Origin: UBA4416 sp044353195 | Lineage (GTDB): Bacteria > Bacteroidota > Bacteroidia > B-17B0 > Aurantibacillaceae | Direction of reading: 5' to 3' | Length of the DNA stretch: 49,221 bases | Assembly (NCBI GenBank): GCA_044353195.1 | Contig: JBILCJ010000003.1 | Span: 1-49,221, forward strand | Part shown: piece by piece, positions 24,447-33,895 of the stretch | Numbering within the stretch: the first letter of the stretch is position 1 | Layout: each line of letters opens with the position of its first letter | Program-made: the position numbers and the translations under genes | Notes under the pieces: model-generated | What the model was told of the DNA's origin: nothing | The model's input: the letters and a program-made list of their open reading frames with translations, nothing else | The model's database searches: none

Positions 24447-27400
24447 ATGATGACTATAAAAAAAATAATTTGTTTGATTATTCTACTTGGAACCTCGCCT
24501 ATTTTCTTAGCGCAGAAAACACAAGTCAATCTAGATAAAGATAGATTATTCAAAACCGCATTAGATTTGTTTGATAAAAAACAATTCACTGCTGCACAAA
24601 AATCATTCTTAGATTATTTGCAGATACCAACAGATAATCGTTTATTAAAGACAGAGGCACAATACTACGCGTCTGCTTGTGGCATTGAGCTTTTTCATAA
24701 AGATGGTGAATGGCAAATGAAGCAATTTATCGAACAGCATCCGCAAAGTAATAAAGTAAAATGGGGTTATTTTTACCTAGGAAAATCCAACTTTAGAAAA
24801 AAGAAATATAAAGAAACAATTCAATTTTTAGAAAAAGTTGATATTTACGATTTGAATAAAGAAGACTTAGCCGAACTTTATTTTAAAAGAGGTTATAGTT
24901 ACTTCATAGAAAATAATAATGATAAGGCTAAACTAGATTTATTCGAAATAAAAGATGTAGATAATAAATATGCACATCCTGCCAACTACTATTATTCTCA
25001 TATAGCCTATCAAGAGAAAAAATATGAAACGGCTCTTACTGGTTTTACGAGACTCTTGGCTAATGAAACATTTGGAAGTGTTGTACCATATTACATCACA
25101 CAAATTTACTTTATTCAAGGCAAATTTAATGAGGTTGTGAAAAACGCCCCTGCTCTTCTACAAGACACAACACACTTGCAAAAAGAGGGTGAAATAAACA
25201 GAATGATTGGAGAATCATACTTTAATTTAAAAGACTTTGAAAATGCTTTAATCTATTTCAAAAAGGCAGCTATCGGAGGTAGTATGAATTATCAAGGGAA
25301 CTATGAATTAGGCTATTGTTATTATCAAATTAAAGATTTTAAAAACGCAATTCCCTATTTTGATAAGGCTGTAGAAAATAAAGATAGTTTAGCGCAAAAT
25401 GCATGGTATCATTTGGCAGATTGCTACATCCAAACAGCTAATAAATCAAAAGCAAGAAATGCATTTAGTGCAGCAAGTGCTTTGGATTTTGATTCGTTGA
25501 TAAAAGAAGATGCTTTGTATAGTTATGCCAAATTATGTTACGAATTATCATTCGCTCCCTACAATGATGCGATTGTTTCATTTCAAAAATACATCAACGA
25601 CTACCCTAATTCACCTAAAAAAACAGAAGCCTATAATTATTTAATAAATGTATACTCTACAACTAAAAATTACAGTGAAGCCATTGAATCTATTGAAAAG
25701 GTAAAGCCACTTGATCCATTATTAAAAATGACCTACCAAAAATTAATCTACTTCAAAGGTGTTGAATATTTTAATAATACAAATTTAGATAGTGCAACTA
25801 AATACTTTAAGAAATCATTGGCTGTAAATTTTGATAAAACTTACAATGCCTTATCACAATACTGGTTAGGAGAAATTTCATACATTAAGAAAGATTTCCT
25901 CACATCACTTGAGACATGGAAAGCATTCCAACTTAATGAAGGTTCATTCAGTTTAAAGGAATACGATTTGTCTAACTATAATATTGGTTATGCCTATTTT
26001 CAACAAAAAAATAAGAAAGACTATGAAAATGCGAATATTTCCTTTCGAAAGTTTTTAATGTCAAAAAACAAATACGATGTCGTTAAAGTTGCAGACGCGA
26101 ATATTAGAACTGCAGACAGTTATTTTATGACCAATGTTTATCCTCAAGCCGCTGATTATTATGAAATAGCGATTGCTCTTAATGTGATTGATGTTGATTA
26201 TTGTATCTATCAAAAAGCTCTTTGTAGTGGGCTTTTAAAAAATAATCAAGAAAAAATAAATGATTTGAAATCGATTGTTACAAAATACCCAAAATCAAAT
26301 TATTTAGCTGCATCTGTTTTTGAGATAGCTGAAACCTACGCTAAAGACTTAAAAGATGGTGATAATGCACTTGTATATTATCAAAAAATATTAGATGATT
26401 TCCCTAATTCTTCATATACAAATAACGCACTTGCAGCCATTGGTTTAATTTACTACAATAAAAACAGTGCTGATAATGATGAAAAAGCATTTGAATACTT
26501 TGATAAAATTGTAAAAAAGGATCCAAAGAGTTCTGAAGCAAAAGAGGCCTTAGAAAACATTAAAAAAATATATGAAACAAAAAAAGACATCACTGGACTT
26601 GAAGATTATTTTAAGTCTGTTGGAAATCCTTTAAATACTAGCGAAATAGAAACATCTTTGTTTGAAGTTGCAAAAGACGCCTACTATGAAGACAAAAATT
26701 ACAACTTAGCAATGGGTAAATTTGAAACGTATTTATCAAAATATCCTGACGGTAAATACATTGATGAATCTCATTTCTGTTTTGCAGAATGCGCTTATAG
26801 CAAATCATTATTCGAAAAAGCGTTGCCTTCGTATCAGTACCTCAACAATAAATCGAGAAGCATATATTCAGAGACATCGTTACTTAAATCATCCTATATT
26901 TTATTCAAAAATAAACAATATGAAGAAGCCTTACCTTTATTTATTAGACTTGATGATTTAGCAGAAACTCCTTCTAATAAATTATCAGGTAAAATAGGAG
27001 CCATGCGTTGTGCAATGGAACTAAAGAATTATGAATCGGGATTAGATTATGCCATCAGAACATTAAATACAGAAAAAATAACGCCTCAACAAGTCAATGA
27101 AGCAAAAAATAATAAAGCAAAATCATTATTCGAACTTCAAAGGTATGATGATGCCATGATTGAATTTAAGTCTATCTATAAAAATGCAAAAAGCAGTTCT
27201 GGCGCAGAAGCTCAGTACCATATTGCTAAAATATATTTTATCAAAAAAGACTATGAACAAGTTGAAAAGTCAATTAATAATTTAATGAGTTATAATTATT
27301 CAAATAGCGACTGGAATACAAAAGGATTATTACTCATGGCTGACTGCTACGTGGCAAAAGGTGCTGATGCAGACGCAGAACTCATGCTGCAAACTATTAT

Positions 27401-27620
27401 TGATGCCAAACAAGAGTATGTTGAAGAAGCAACTCAAAAATTAAAGGAAATAAAAGAAAGAAAAAATGCTTTGCTTAACGCAGAAAAAAACAATGAAGAT
27501 TTAAAAATTGAATTTAAATCTGAAAATAAAGATGCAGATTTATTTGATCAATTATTTGATGCTCATCAAGAAAAATTAAAAACTGAGGAACCTAAGATTG
27601 AAAACAAAAAAGACAATTAA
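24447..27620 (+). CDS. Large secreted tetratricopeptide-repeat protein
   Basis: About 1057 residues. I favour ATG 24447 (or the adjacent ATG 24450), because MTIKKIICLIILLGTSPIFLAQ then forms a clean signal peptide; a further ATG at 24435 would add four residues. The mature chain is almost wholly helical repeats of 34-37 residues with TPR spacing, for example YELGYCYYQIKDFKNAIPYFDKA and EAQYHIAKIYFIKKDYEQVEK. The C-terminus is a charged low-complexity tail. There is no lipobox cysteine, so it is probably periplasmic. TPR scaffolds organise protein complexes. It is followed after 3 bases by an outer-membrane barrel gene, a recurrent pairing in Bacteroidota as far as I recall, so an envelope complex is likely. 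The function is unknown. Confidence 0.85.
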   Translation: MMTIKKIICLIILLGTSPIFLAQKTQVNLDKDRLFKTALDLFDKKQFTAAQKSFLDYLQIPTDNRLLKTEAQYYASACGIELFHKDGEWQMKQFIEQHPQSNKVKWGYFYLGKSNFRKKKYKETIQFLEKVDIYDLNKEDLAELYFKRGYSYFIENNNDKAKLDLFEIKDVDNKYAHPANYYYSHIAYQEKKYETALTGFTRLLANETFGSVVPYYITQIYFIQGKFNEVVKNAPALLQDTTHLQKEGEINRMIGESYFNLKDFENALIYFKKAAIGGSMNYQGNYELGYCYYQIKDFKNAIPYFDKAVENKDSLAQNAWYHLADCYIQTANKSKARNAFSAASALDFDSLIKEDALYSYAKLCYELSFAPYNDAIVSFQKYINDYPNSPKKTEAYNYLINVYSTTKNYSEAIESIEKVKPLDPLLKMTYQKLIYFKGVEYFNNTNLDSATKYFKKSLAVNFDKTYNALSQYWLGEISYIKKDFLTSLETWKAFQLNEGSFSLKEYDLSNYNIGYAYFQQKNKKDYENANISFRKFLMSKNKYDVVKVADANIRTADSYFMTNVYPQAADYYEIAIALNVIDVDYCIYQKALCSGLLKNNQEKINDLKSIVTKYPKSNYLAASVFEIAETYAKDLKDGDNALVYYQKILDDFPNSSYTNNALAAIGLIYYNKNSADNDEKAFEYFDKIVKKDPKSSEAKEALENIKKIYETKKDITGLEDYFKSVGNPLNTSEIETSLFEVAKDAYYEDKNYNLAMGKFETYLSKYPDGKYIDESHFCFAECAYSKSLFEKALPSYQYLNNKSRSIYSETSLLKSSYILFKNKQYEEALPLFIRLDDLAETPSNKLSGKIGAMRCAMELKNYESGLDYAIRTLNTEKITPQQVNEAKNNKAKSLFELQRYDDAMIEFKSIYKNAKSSSGAEAQYHIAKIYFIKKDYEQVEKSINNLMSYNYSNSDWNTKGLLLMADCYVAKGADADAELMLQTIIDAKQEYVEEATQKLKEIKERKNALLNAEKNNEDLKIEFKSENKDADLFDQLFDAHQEKLKTEEPKIENKKDN

Positions 27621-27623
27621 AAT

Positions 27624-29399
27624 ATGGATAGCACAAAAAAATACATAGGTAAAAACACATTGTCTTCGTCTAAATACGGAAACGCATTTTTGTTTGAACA
27701 AGAACAACTCATTCAAAAACGACGCATAAAAAAACTGCAATGGATTTTTGTTCTTCTACTAATTATTGGTTACATCACCGCTGCACTTGCACAGCAACTT
27801 GGAAGTAGTCAAAACTACACCATAACAAGTACATTTGAACCAACAATTAAAGATGCTATTAAACTAAATGATTTACCTGAGATAAAAGATACAACGTCTA
27901 AAATTACAACTATTAATTACGGCATTAATTCAACGGCTCTTATTCAAAAATATGATGTCATACAAATTGAAGCCGCAAAAATGCAAAATGAACCTTTGGC
28001 AAAATTATACCGCTCACTACTCAAAGTTGGGTTAGGTAATTATTCTACACCATACGGAGAATTTTGGATAAATAGCTTGCGTTCAAGAGACATGGCGTAT
28101 GGCATCCATTTAAAACATTTGTCATCATCCTCACAACTCAAAGATGTAGGATATAGCGGTTTTAGTGACAATGAAGGCGAATTATTTGCTAAAAAGTTTT
28201 ATAAAAAACACACGCTCATTAGCGAATTTAATTACAAAAGAAATGCAAGTCATTTTTATGGTTACGATACTTCAGAAAACAAACTCACAAAAGATTTTAC
28301 AAAACAAAGTTACCAATTATTTGAACCAAGTGTCAGTTTGCAAAGTCATTATACAGATAGCACTAAAATAAATCATGCTGTAAAATTAGCTTACTACAAT
28401 TTAACTGATTTATATAGAGTGTCAGAAAACAACGTTAAACTAAATACAACGTTTAATACATACGTTAATAAAGAAAGATTATTTGTAGAACTTGATGCTG
28501 ATTATTACAATCATAAGCTTCCCAACGACACATTTAATGACGTGATTGTAAAACTAAACCCCTACTTTGAAACACATAAAAATAAATGGAAAGCCGATAT
28601 TGGTTTAGCTGTTACTTTAGATGTTATGAGTAACGTTGGCTCAGGAAAATTCTATGTATATCCTCAACTAAATTTTCAATATGATATTTTCGAGAGTATT
28701 ATTATTCCTTATGCAGGAATTAACGGTGGCCTTCAAAAAAACAGCTTAAGAAGTCTTTCTAACGAAAATCCATTTATAAAATCAACTATAAACTACAAAA
28801 ACTCTAATACAAAGTTTAACGTGTTTGGAGGATTAAAAGGAAATTTAAGTTCGAATTTAAGCTACGATGCAAAAGCAAGCTACAGCATGATTGATAGCAT
28901 GCATTTTTTTGTCATTGATTATAATGATGTAACAACGGTAGATAATAAATTTAATGTGATTTACGATAATACTAACTACTTTAATGTGTCTGGACAATTA
29001 AAATATCAATACAAAGAGAAGATTCATTTATTAGCAAAAGGAAACTATCATTTATATAATCCTAAAAATTTAACAAGAGCGTATCACAAACCAAGTTTTG
29101 ATTTAACATTTTCAGCGGTATACAATTTGCAAAGTAAAATAATTTTAAAAACGGATATTTATGTTATTGGTGACCAATATGCATTAACGCAGGTGAAAGA
29201 AAATGATGTTTATAGATCAGAACCAAAATTGCTTAAAAGTGTTGGTGATTTCAATTTAGGAGCAGAATACCGATACAGTAAAATGTTATCTTTCTTTGTC
29301 AACTTTAATAATATAGCTAATATGCGTTATTATCGATGGGAAAAATATCCAAGCCAACGATTCAATTTCATGGCTGGTTTAACATTTGTTCCATTCTAA
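27624..29399 (+). CDS. Outer-membrane β-barrel protein, TPR partner, with extended signal region
   Basis: 591 residues. The hydrophobic signal core (WIFVLLLIIGYITAALAQ) is preceded by 38 hydrophilic residues with a basic cluster (QKRRIKKLQ), much longer than a normal n-region. No ATG occurs in frame between 27624 and the core. Mature residues about 60-130 hold a linker (TFEPTIKDAIKLNDLPEIKDTT). Next is a barrel of alternating strands starting near LLKVGLGNYSTPYGEFWINSLRS and ending RFNFMAGLTFVPF with a terminal Phe. Homologues are often labelled TonB-dependent receptors, but I see no plug domain and too few residues for 22 strands. A porin-like or scaffold barrel is more likely. Its stop overlaps the convergent gpx stop. 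Confidence 0.78.
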   Translation: MDSTKKYIGKNTLSSSKYGNAFLFEQEQLIQKRRIKKLQWIFVLLLIIGYITAALAQQLGSSQNYTITSTFEPTIKDAIKLNDLPEIKDTTSKITTINYGINSTALIQKYDVIQIEAAKMQNEPLAKLYRSLLKVGLGNYSTPYGEFWINSLRSRDMAYGIHLKHLSSSSQLKDVGYSGFSDNEGELFAKKFYKKHTLISEFNYKRNASHFYGYDTSENKLTKDFTKQSYQLFEPSVSLQSHYTDSTKINHAVKLAYYNLTDLYRVSENNVKLNTTFNTYVNKERLFVELDADYYNHKLPNDTFNDVIVKLNPYFETHKNKWKADIGLAVTLDVMSNVGSGKFYVYPQLNFQYDIFESIIIPYAGINGGLQKNSLRSLSNENPFIKSTINYKNSNTKFNVFGGLKGNLSSNLSYDAKASYSMIDSMHFFVIDYNDVTTVDNKFNVIYDNTNYFNVSGQLKYQYKEKIHLLAKGNYHLYNPKNLTRAYHKPSFDLTFSAVYNLQSKIILKTDIYVIGDQYALTQVKENDVYRSEPKLLKSVGDFNLGAEYRYSKMLSFFVNFNNIANMRYYRWEKYPSQRFNFMAGLTFVPF

Positions 29400-29962
29400 T
29401 CTTTCTTTTCAAGCCAAGAAATAATTTTACGACACGTTGGACTCTTAAAAGAAAAGACATAGTCAACTAAAAAGCCATTTTCATCAATCATGTATTTTTG
29501 AAAATTCCATCTCACAGAACTATTCATGACGCCATTTTCTTTTTTATCAGTTAACCATTTGTAAATGGCAGAAATACTGTCACCCTTAACATTAACTTTT
29601 TCCATCATCAAAAATGTAACGCCATAATTTCTAGTACAAAATTCTTTGATTTCTCCACTTGTTCCTGGATCCTGACTTCCAAATTGATTACACGGAAATC
29701 CAATAACCACAAGGTTTTTATCTTTGTATTTTATAAATAATTCTTCTAAAGCTTTAAACTGCGGCGTAAATCCACATTTACTAGCCGTGTTCACAATCAC
29801 TATTTTTTTACCTTTAAATGATGAGAAATCAATCGTCTCTCCATCTATAGATGTACATTTAAACTGATGAATAGAAGAAGTAGGCTTCCCAGCTTTTAAA
29901 TAAAAAGAATAAATAACCGCTAAAACGGCAATAGCGATAAGTAATACTAATAGTTTGCTCAT
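29396..29962 (-). CDS. Glutathione peroxidase family protein (cysteine type), membrane-anchored or secreted
   Basis: 188 residues. An N-terminal hydrophobic helix (LLVLLIAIAVLAVIYSFYL) puts the enzyme in the periplasm. The thioredoxin-like fold has the catalytic set C63 (NTASKCGFT), Q93 (FPCNQFG) and W152-N153 (RWNFQKY). The peroxidatic residue is encoded by TGT, so it is cysteine and not selenocysteine. C91 in FPCNQFG is the likely resolving cysteine, which suggests a thioredoxin-type reductant rather than glutathione. It reduces hydrogen peroxide and lipid peroxides. It converges with the barrel gene, the two stops sharing the bases CTAA. Confidence 0.94.
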   Translation of the reverse strand: MSKLLVLLIAIAVLAVIYSFYLKAGKPTSSIHQFKCTSIDGETIDFSSFKGKKIVIVNTASKCGFTPQFKALEELFIKYKDKNLVVIGFPCNQFGSQDPGTSGEIKEFCTRNYGVTFLMMEKVNVKGDSISAIYKWLTDKKENGVMNSSVRWNFQKYMIDENGFLVDYVFSFKSPTCRKIISWLEKKD

Positions 29963-30012
29963 TTTAACAAATAAATTATCGGCTAATGTATGCTATTTTA
30001 AACAAATTATGT

Positions 30013-30020
30013 TAAGTTTG
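30013..30020 (+). promoter_or_regulatory. Candidate -7 box for the type B adhesin gene
   Basis: TAAGTTTG matches TAnnTTTG and lies 27 bases before the ATG at 30048. A TTTG at the expected upstream spacing is not seen. Confidence 0.35.
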
Positions 30021-30047
30021 AAATACAATATTTAAAGTTTCTCCATT

Positions 30048-32480
30048 ATGAATAATAAATTCTTCACAATCGTATTTATACTTTTATCATTTTTAATAAA
30101 AGCCCAAACTATTTTTACAACTCCTGAAGCTTATGATGCTATGAAACAAGCAGGAAAGTTGACGCCAAATACACGCTATAAATTTTTGGAATCTACACAG
30201 AGTATTACTAAACCAAAAATTAGTACTGAAAATATAGTTCCATCCAATAATAAAACATCAACAGTTACGACCTGCCAGTGTATGATGCCTGTGGATCCTA
30301 CTTTTTCATTGGTTCCAATGGTTGGCTATTCTTCGCCTTATAGAAACGATGATGCTAGCTCTGCCAATATTCCTTTAGGGTTTAATTTTTGTTTTTATGG
30401 CACAACCTACACAAGCTGCTACATTAACAACAATGGCAACATCACGTTCGTTAACGATTTAATGTCGTTCAGTGCTGGAGGATTTCCTGCTGGAAATCCT
30501 AGTAGCCTTGATACTATTATGATTGCTCCATTTTGGGGTGATGTGGATACACGAAATACATTAAGTGGTTTAGTCTATTTCAAACAAACACCGACTGCAT
30601 TAATTGTAAAATGGGATAACGTAGGCTATTACGGTAATATGGCTGACAAACGAAATGACTTTCAATTGATTATTACAAATGGCTCAAATCCTATTTTACC
30701 AAATGGAAATAACGTGGCATTTTGTTATGGTGATATGCAATGGACGACAGGTGGTGCATCTGGCGGTGTAGGTGGATTTGGCGGAACTCCTGCCACTGCT
30801 GGTGTAAATAAAGGTGATAATACGAATTATATTCAAATAGGTCGATTTGATAAGGCGGGCACTTCTTATGATGGCCCCTATGGAGTAAATGATGGGGTTT
30901 CTTTTTTAGATAATAAATCTTACTTTTTTAACACCTGCGGAACTGGGGGAAATCTTCCACCTATTATCCAAGACCCTAATGGTGGCGGATCAGCTTGTGG
31001 CGATACGATTAGGCTATGTGCTCACGGAGATACTTTAGTTTATACAACCACTTTCTTAGCTCCAGAATTAGGTCAAAGTATCTCCATTGTTCCAAGTGCT
31101 CCATCGTTAGGCCCTAATTTTGTACCAATGGGTGTTACAGCCTCCTCCGCAGGTTTAACAACATTCGCATGGATGGTTATTGGAACTCCAAGTATAACTG
31201 GAGTCCATACGGTATTAATTACAGGAACAGATAACGGTACGCCAGCGCTTTCATCAACAGCAACTTATTTTATAAAAATATTAAACATTACAGTACCTCA
31301 ACCCACTTTATCAATTTCACCAGCTGGCACAATTTGCGCTACGCCGGGCAGCACCCTAACCGTTACAAACTGCTCTGCCTATGATAATGTGTATTGGAGT
31401 AATGGCGCAAGCGGTTGTTCAGTTGTTGCAAATGCCACTGGAGTTTACTTTGTGACTGTTCAAAAATTGGGTTGTTATAAATCAACCAAAGATTCCGTAT
31501 TTGTATTTCCAAATCCAATTCCTGTTGTCAATAATAATATTATTTGCCTTCCAGCAACATCCACAACCGTTTCTGTAAATCCACCACTAGCTGGAATGGC
31601 GGCTTATGTCTCCTATACATGGACTCCAACAACACTCAACACACCAACCATCATATGTGTTCCAGGCGTGAGAACAATGAGTGTTACAGATGCCAACGGT
31701 TGTAAAGGCTCAACTACATTTACAGTTGCTGTTTCGAACCCATCTTTAAATATAGTGGCACCTGATCTTAAAATTTGTCCAAATGAGTGTGTTAAAATAA
31801 AAGCAGTTGGAACGTCTTCATTTACCACAGGAGGTTTTTATACTTGGTCAACAAGTATCGGAACAACAGCTGATACTCTGTGGGTGTGCAATGCAGGGCC
31901 AATCACCATCAAATACACGGATGGAAAAGGTTGTGTTGCAACAAAAACGACTGCTGTCATTAACGATGTAGTGCCAAATGCAAGCTTCTCCAGCTCGCCT
32001 CCTTCTCCAGTTGTTCCTGGTCAAACCATTAGTTTTTTAAATACATCAACAATTCCTTCGGGGAGCATAGTAACAAGCTATTGGTCGTTTGGTGATGGCG
32101 GAACAGCTACTGGTAATGCCGTAAACCATGCCTTTGCAACTGCAGGTAATTATACGATTACTATCTTAGTGACAGCCTCAAGTGGCTGTACCGACACAGC
32201 ATCTATCTCTTATATCGTTGACGCTTTAATTTCAGGAGCAAATGTATTTACACCTAATGGAGATAACGTAAATGAAACGTTGAAATTTAAAAATTTAGAA
32301 TTTTTTAAATCAAATACACTTACAATTTTAAATCGATGGGGAAAAGTGATTTATGAGAAAGAAAACTATAAAAATGATTGGAATGGCGGAGATTTTTCCG
32401 ACGGCACGTATTTTTACGTTTTATCAATACCAGAAGCAACTCCTAATATTTACAAAGGATTTTTTCAAATATTTAGGTAA
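30048..32480 (+). CDS. Secreted adhesin-like protein with nidogen-like, PKD and T9SS type B domains
   Basis: 810 residues with a signal peptide (MNNKFFTIVFILLSFLIKAQ). Residues about 95-300 look like a nidogen-type (NIDO) domain: IPLGFNFCFYGTTYTSCYINNNGNITF, then IAPFWGDVDTRN. Several Ig-like or Cys-rich modules follow (300-640). A PKD domain (about 645-725) has SYWSFGDGGTATGNAV and AGNYTITILV. The C-terminus, from VFTPNGDNVNETL to a terminal strand with NRWGKVIYEKENYKNDWNG, is the gliding-motility-associated type B sorting domain (CHU_C type). Such proteins are exported by T9SS and displayed at the surface, usually with a SprF/PorP partner; none is adjacent here. A TAAGTTTG -7 box lies at 30013-30020. 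Confidence 0.9.
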   Translation: MNNKFFTIVFILLSFLIKAQTIFTTPEAYDAMKQAGKLTPNTRYKFLESTQSITKPKISTENIVPSNNKTSTVTTCQCMMPVDPTFSLVPMVGYSSPYRNDDASSANIPLGFNFCFYGTTYTSCYINNNGNITFVNDLMSFSAGGFPAGNPSSLDTIMIAPFWGDVDTRNTLSGLVYFKQTPTALIVKWDNVGYYGNMADKRNDFQLIITNGSNPILPNGNNVAFCYGDMQWTTGGASGGVGGFGGTPATAGVNKGDNTNYIQIGRFDKAGTSYDGPYGVNDGVSFLDNKSYFFNTCGTGGNLPPIIQDPNGGGSACGDTIRLCAHGDTLVYTTTFLAPELGQSISIVPSAPSLGPNFVPMGVTASSAGLTTFAWMVIGTPSITGVHTVLITGTDNGTPALSSTATYFIKILNITVPQPTLSISPAGTICATPGSTLTVTNCSAYDNVYWSNGASGCSVVANATGVYFVTVQKLGCYKSTKDSVFVFPNPIPVVNNNIICLPATSTTVSVNPPLAGMAAYVSYTWTPTTLNTPTIICVPGVRTMSVTDANGCKGSTTFTVAVSNPSLNIVAPDLKICPNECVKIKAVGTSSFTTGGFYTWSTSIGTTADTLWVCNAGPITIKYTDGKGCVATKTTAVINDVVPNASFSSSPPSPVVPGQTISFLNTSTIPSGSIVTSYWSFGDGGTATGNAVNHAFATAGNYTITILVTASSGCTDTASISYIVDALISGANVFTPNGDNVNETLKFKNLEFFKSNTLTILNRWGKVIYEKENYKNDWNGGDFSDGTYFYVLSIPEATPNIYKGFFQIFR

Positions 32481-32496
32481 ATCTCATTAGGGTCAT

Positions 32497-32541
32497 TAAA
32501 CACACTATTATGGTCCCCATGTTATCATAATATTGTGTTTA
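32497..32541. promoter_or_regulatory. Long inverted repeat between the adhesin gene and ccmB
   Basis: TAAACACACTATTATG (32497-32512) and CATAATATTGTGTTTA (32526-32541) pair at 15 of 16 positions around a 13-base loop. It begins 17 bases after the adhesin stop and ends 30 bases before the ccmB ATG. It lacks a T run, so it is a weak classical terminator; it may be a terminator, an mRNA-stabilising hairpin or an operator for the ccm operon. Confidence 0.6.
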
Positions 32542-32570
32542 TGAATAATAGAATGTAAATTCGTACCGCA

Positions 32571-33230
32571 ATGTTTAATAGCGGATTATCACATTTAATC
32601 AAAAAAGAATTCCTAATTGAATTTAGGCAAAAATCAACCCTTGCCGGAATACTTGTTTACATCATTTCTACCGTATTCGTTTCTGCTTTATGTTTCAAAA
32701 AAATAATTAACCCAACCGTTTGGAACGCTTTATTTTGGGTTATATTTTTATTTATCACAATCAACGTATCTAGTAAAAGTTTTTTACAAGAAACAAAAGG
32801 GAAGGCTTTATTTAATTACATGTATTACCATCCTCGTCATTTTATACTTAGTAAAATAATCTACAACATGCTTTTAATGGCGGTCTTAAGTTTTATAACT
32901 TTCTTTTTTTACTCATGGTTTGTAGGCAATATGGTTCAAGATTTAGGAATGTATTTATTGTGTTTATTATTTAGCTCAACAGCATTCTCAGGAGTACTAA
33001 GTTTAATGAGTGCGATCGCATCAAAAGCATCAAACAACATTAGTTTAATGGCTATATTGAGTTTTCCGGTATTAATGCCACTTATTTTAGTTTCAGTAAA
33101 GCTGAGTAAATTTGCTATAGACGGTATCGCTTGGAGCGTGAGCTTCAAATATTTATTTGTTTTATTAATGCTAAACTTAACTGTAATCACTTTAGCAACA
33201 ATTTTATTTAATTACCTTTGGAAAGATTAA
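32571..33230 (+). CDS. ccmB: Haem exporter/cytochrome c maturation protein CcmB
   Basis: 219 residues with six hydrophobic helices. The conserved start is FLIEFRQKSTLAGILVYIISTVFV, followed by NALFWVIFLFITINVSSKSFLQETKGK, characteristic of CcmB. CcmB is the permease that works with the CcmA ATPase to release holo-CcmE. No ccmA is in the window, so it must be elsewhere if present. First gene of the five-gene ccm operon; the next gene begins 2 bases after the stop. Confidence 0.9.
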   Translation: MFNSGLSHLIKKEFLIEFRQKSTLAGILVYIISTVFVSALCFKKIINPTVWNALFWVIFLFITINVSSKSFLQETKGKALFNYMYYHPRHFILSKIIYNMLLMAVLSFITFFFYSWFVGNMVQDLGMYLLCLLFSSTAFSGVLSLMSAIASKASNNISLMAILSFPVLMPLILVSVKLSKFAIDGIAWSVSFKYLFVLLMLNLTVITLATILFNYLWKD

Positions 33231-33232
33231 CT

Positions 33233-33895
33233 ATGATAAAATGGTGGAAAATACTTGGCGCCTTACTTATACTTTATTCAATTGTATGGGGTTTACAAAA
33301 TTCGGTTCCACGTTTAGATATTTTAAATGAAACGATCAGAAACGTGTATTACCATGTTCCTATTTGGTTTGCTATGTTGTTTCAAATGGGTGTTTCTGTT
33401 TGGTTTGCCATAAAACAACTGTCAAACCATGATTTGAAATCAGATACCTTAAGCGACCAAGCTGCTCAAGTTGGATTATTTTTTAGTATTCCAGGCCTGC
33501 TAACTGGTTGCATGTGGGCAAAATTTACATGGGGAACTTGGTGGACTTTTGAAGACCCCAAACTAAATGGTGTTGCCATTGCTGTATTAATTTATTTAGC
33601 GTATTTTATTTTAAGAAGTTCCATTGCTGATGAATTAAAACGTGCACGTATTGCGGCAGTCTATAATATTTTTGCATTTGTGATGATGAATGTATTTATC
33701 ATGATCTTACCTCGTATTACAGATTCATTACACCCTGGTAATGGAGGTAATGCTAAATTTGCTCAATATGATATGGATAGTAATTTAAGAACCATTTTTT
33801 ACCCAGCCGTTATTGGATGGATATTGATGAGTCTCTGGATATTAGACATTAAACATAGAATGACACTTTTAAAACAGAAACAAAATGAAGACTAA
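33233..33895 (+). CDS. ccmC: Cytochrome c maturation protein CcmC (CcsA family)
   Basis: 220 residues from ATG 33233. The reading frame is also open upstream through a TTG at 33218, but that would overlap ccmB. Six membrane helices are visible. The haem-handling segment reads CMWAKFTWGTWWTFEDP (W100 to P109), that is WGTWW followed by F-E-D in place of the usual W-D. Conserved histidines are in NVYYHVPIWF and DSLHPGN. CcmC loads haem onto CcmE. The downstream small gene overlaps its end by 11 bases. Confidence 0.9.
   Translation: MIKWWKILGALLILYSIVWGLQNSVPRLDILNETIRNVYYHVPIWFAMLFQMGVSVWFAIKQLSNHDLKSDTLSDQAAQVGLFFSIPGLLTGCMWAKFTWGTWWTFEDPKLNGVAIAVLIYLAYFILRSSIADELKRARIAAVYNIFAFVMMNVFIMILPRITDSLHPGNGGNAKFAQYDMDSNLRTIFYPAVIGWILMSLWILDIKHRMTLLKQKQNED

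Noticed and set aside
29773..29778. Possible selenocysteine in the glutathione peroxidase
   Set aside because: The active-site codon is TGT, an ordinary cysteine, and the reading frame has no in-frame TGA.
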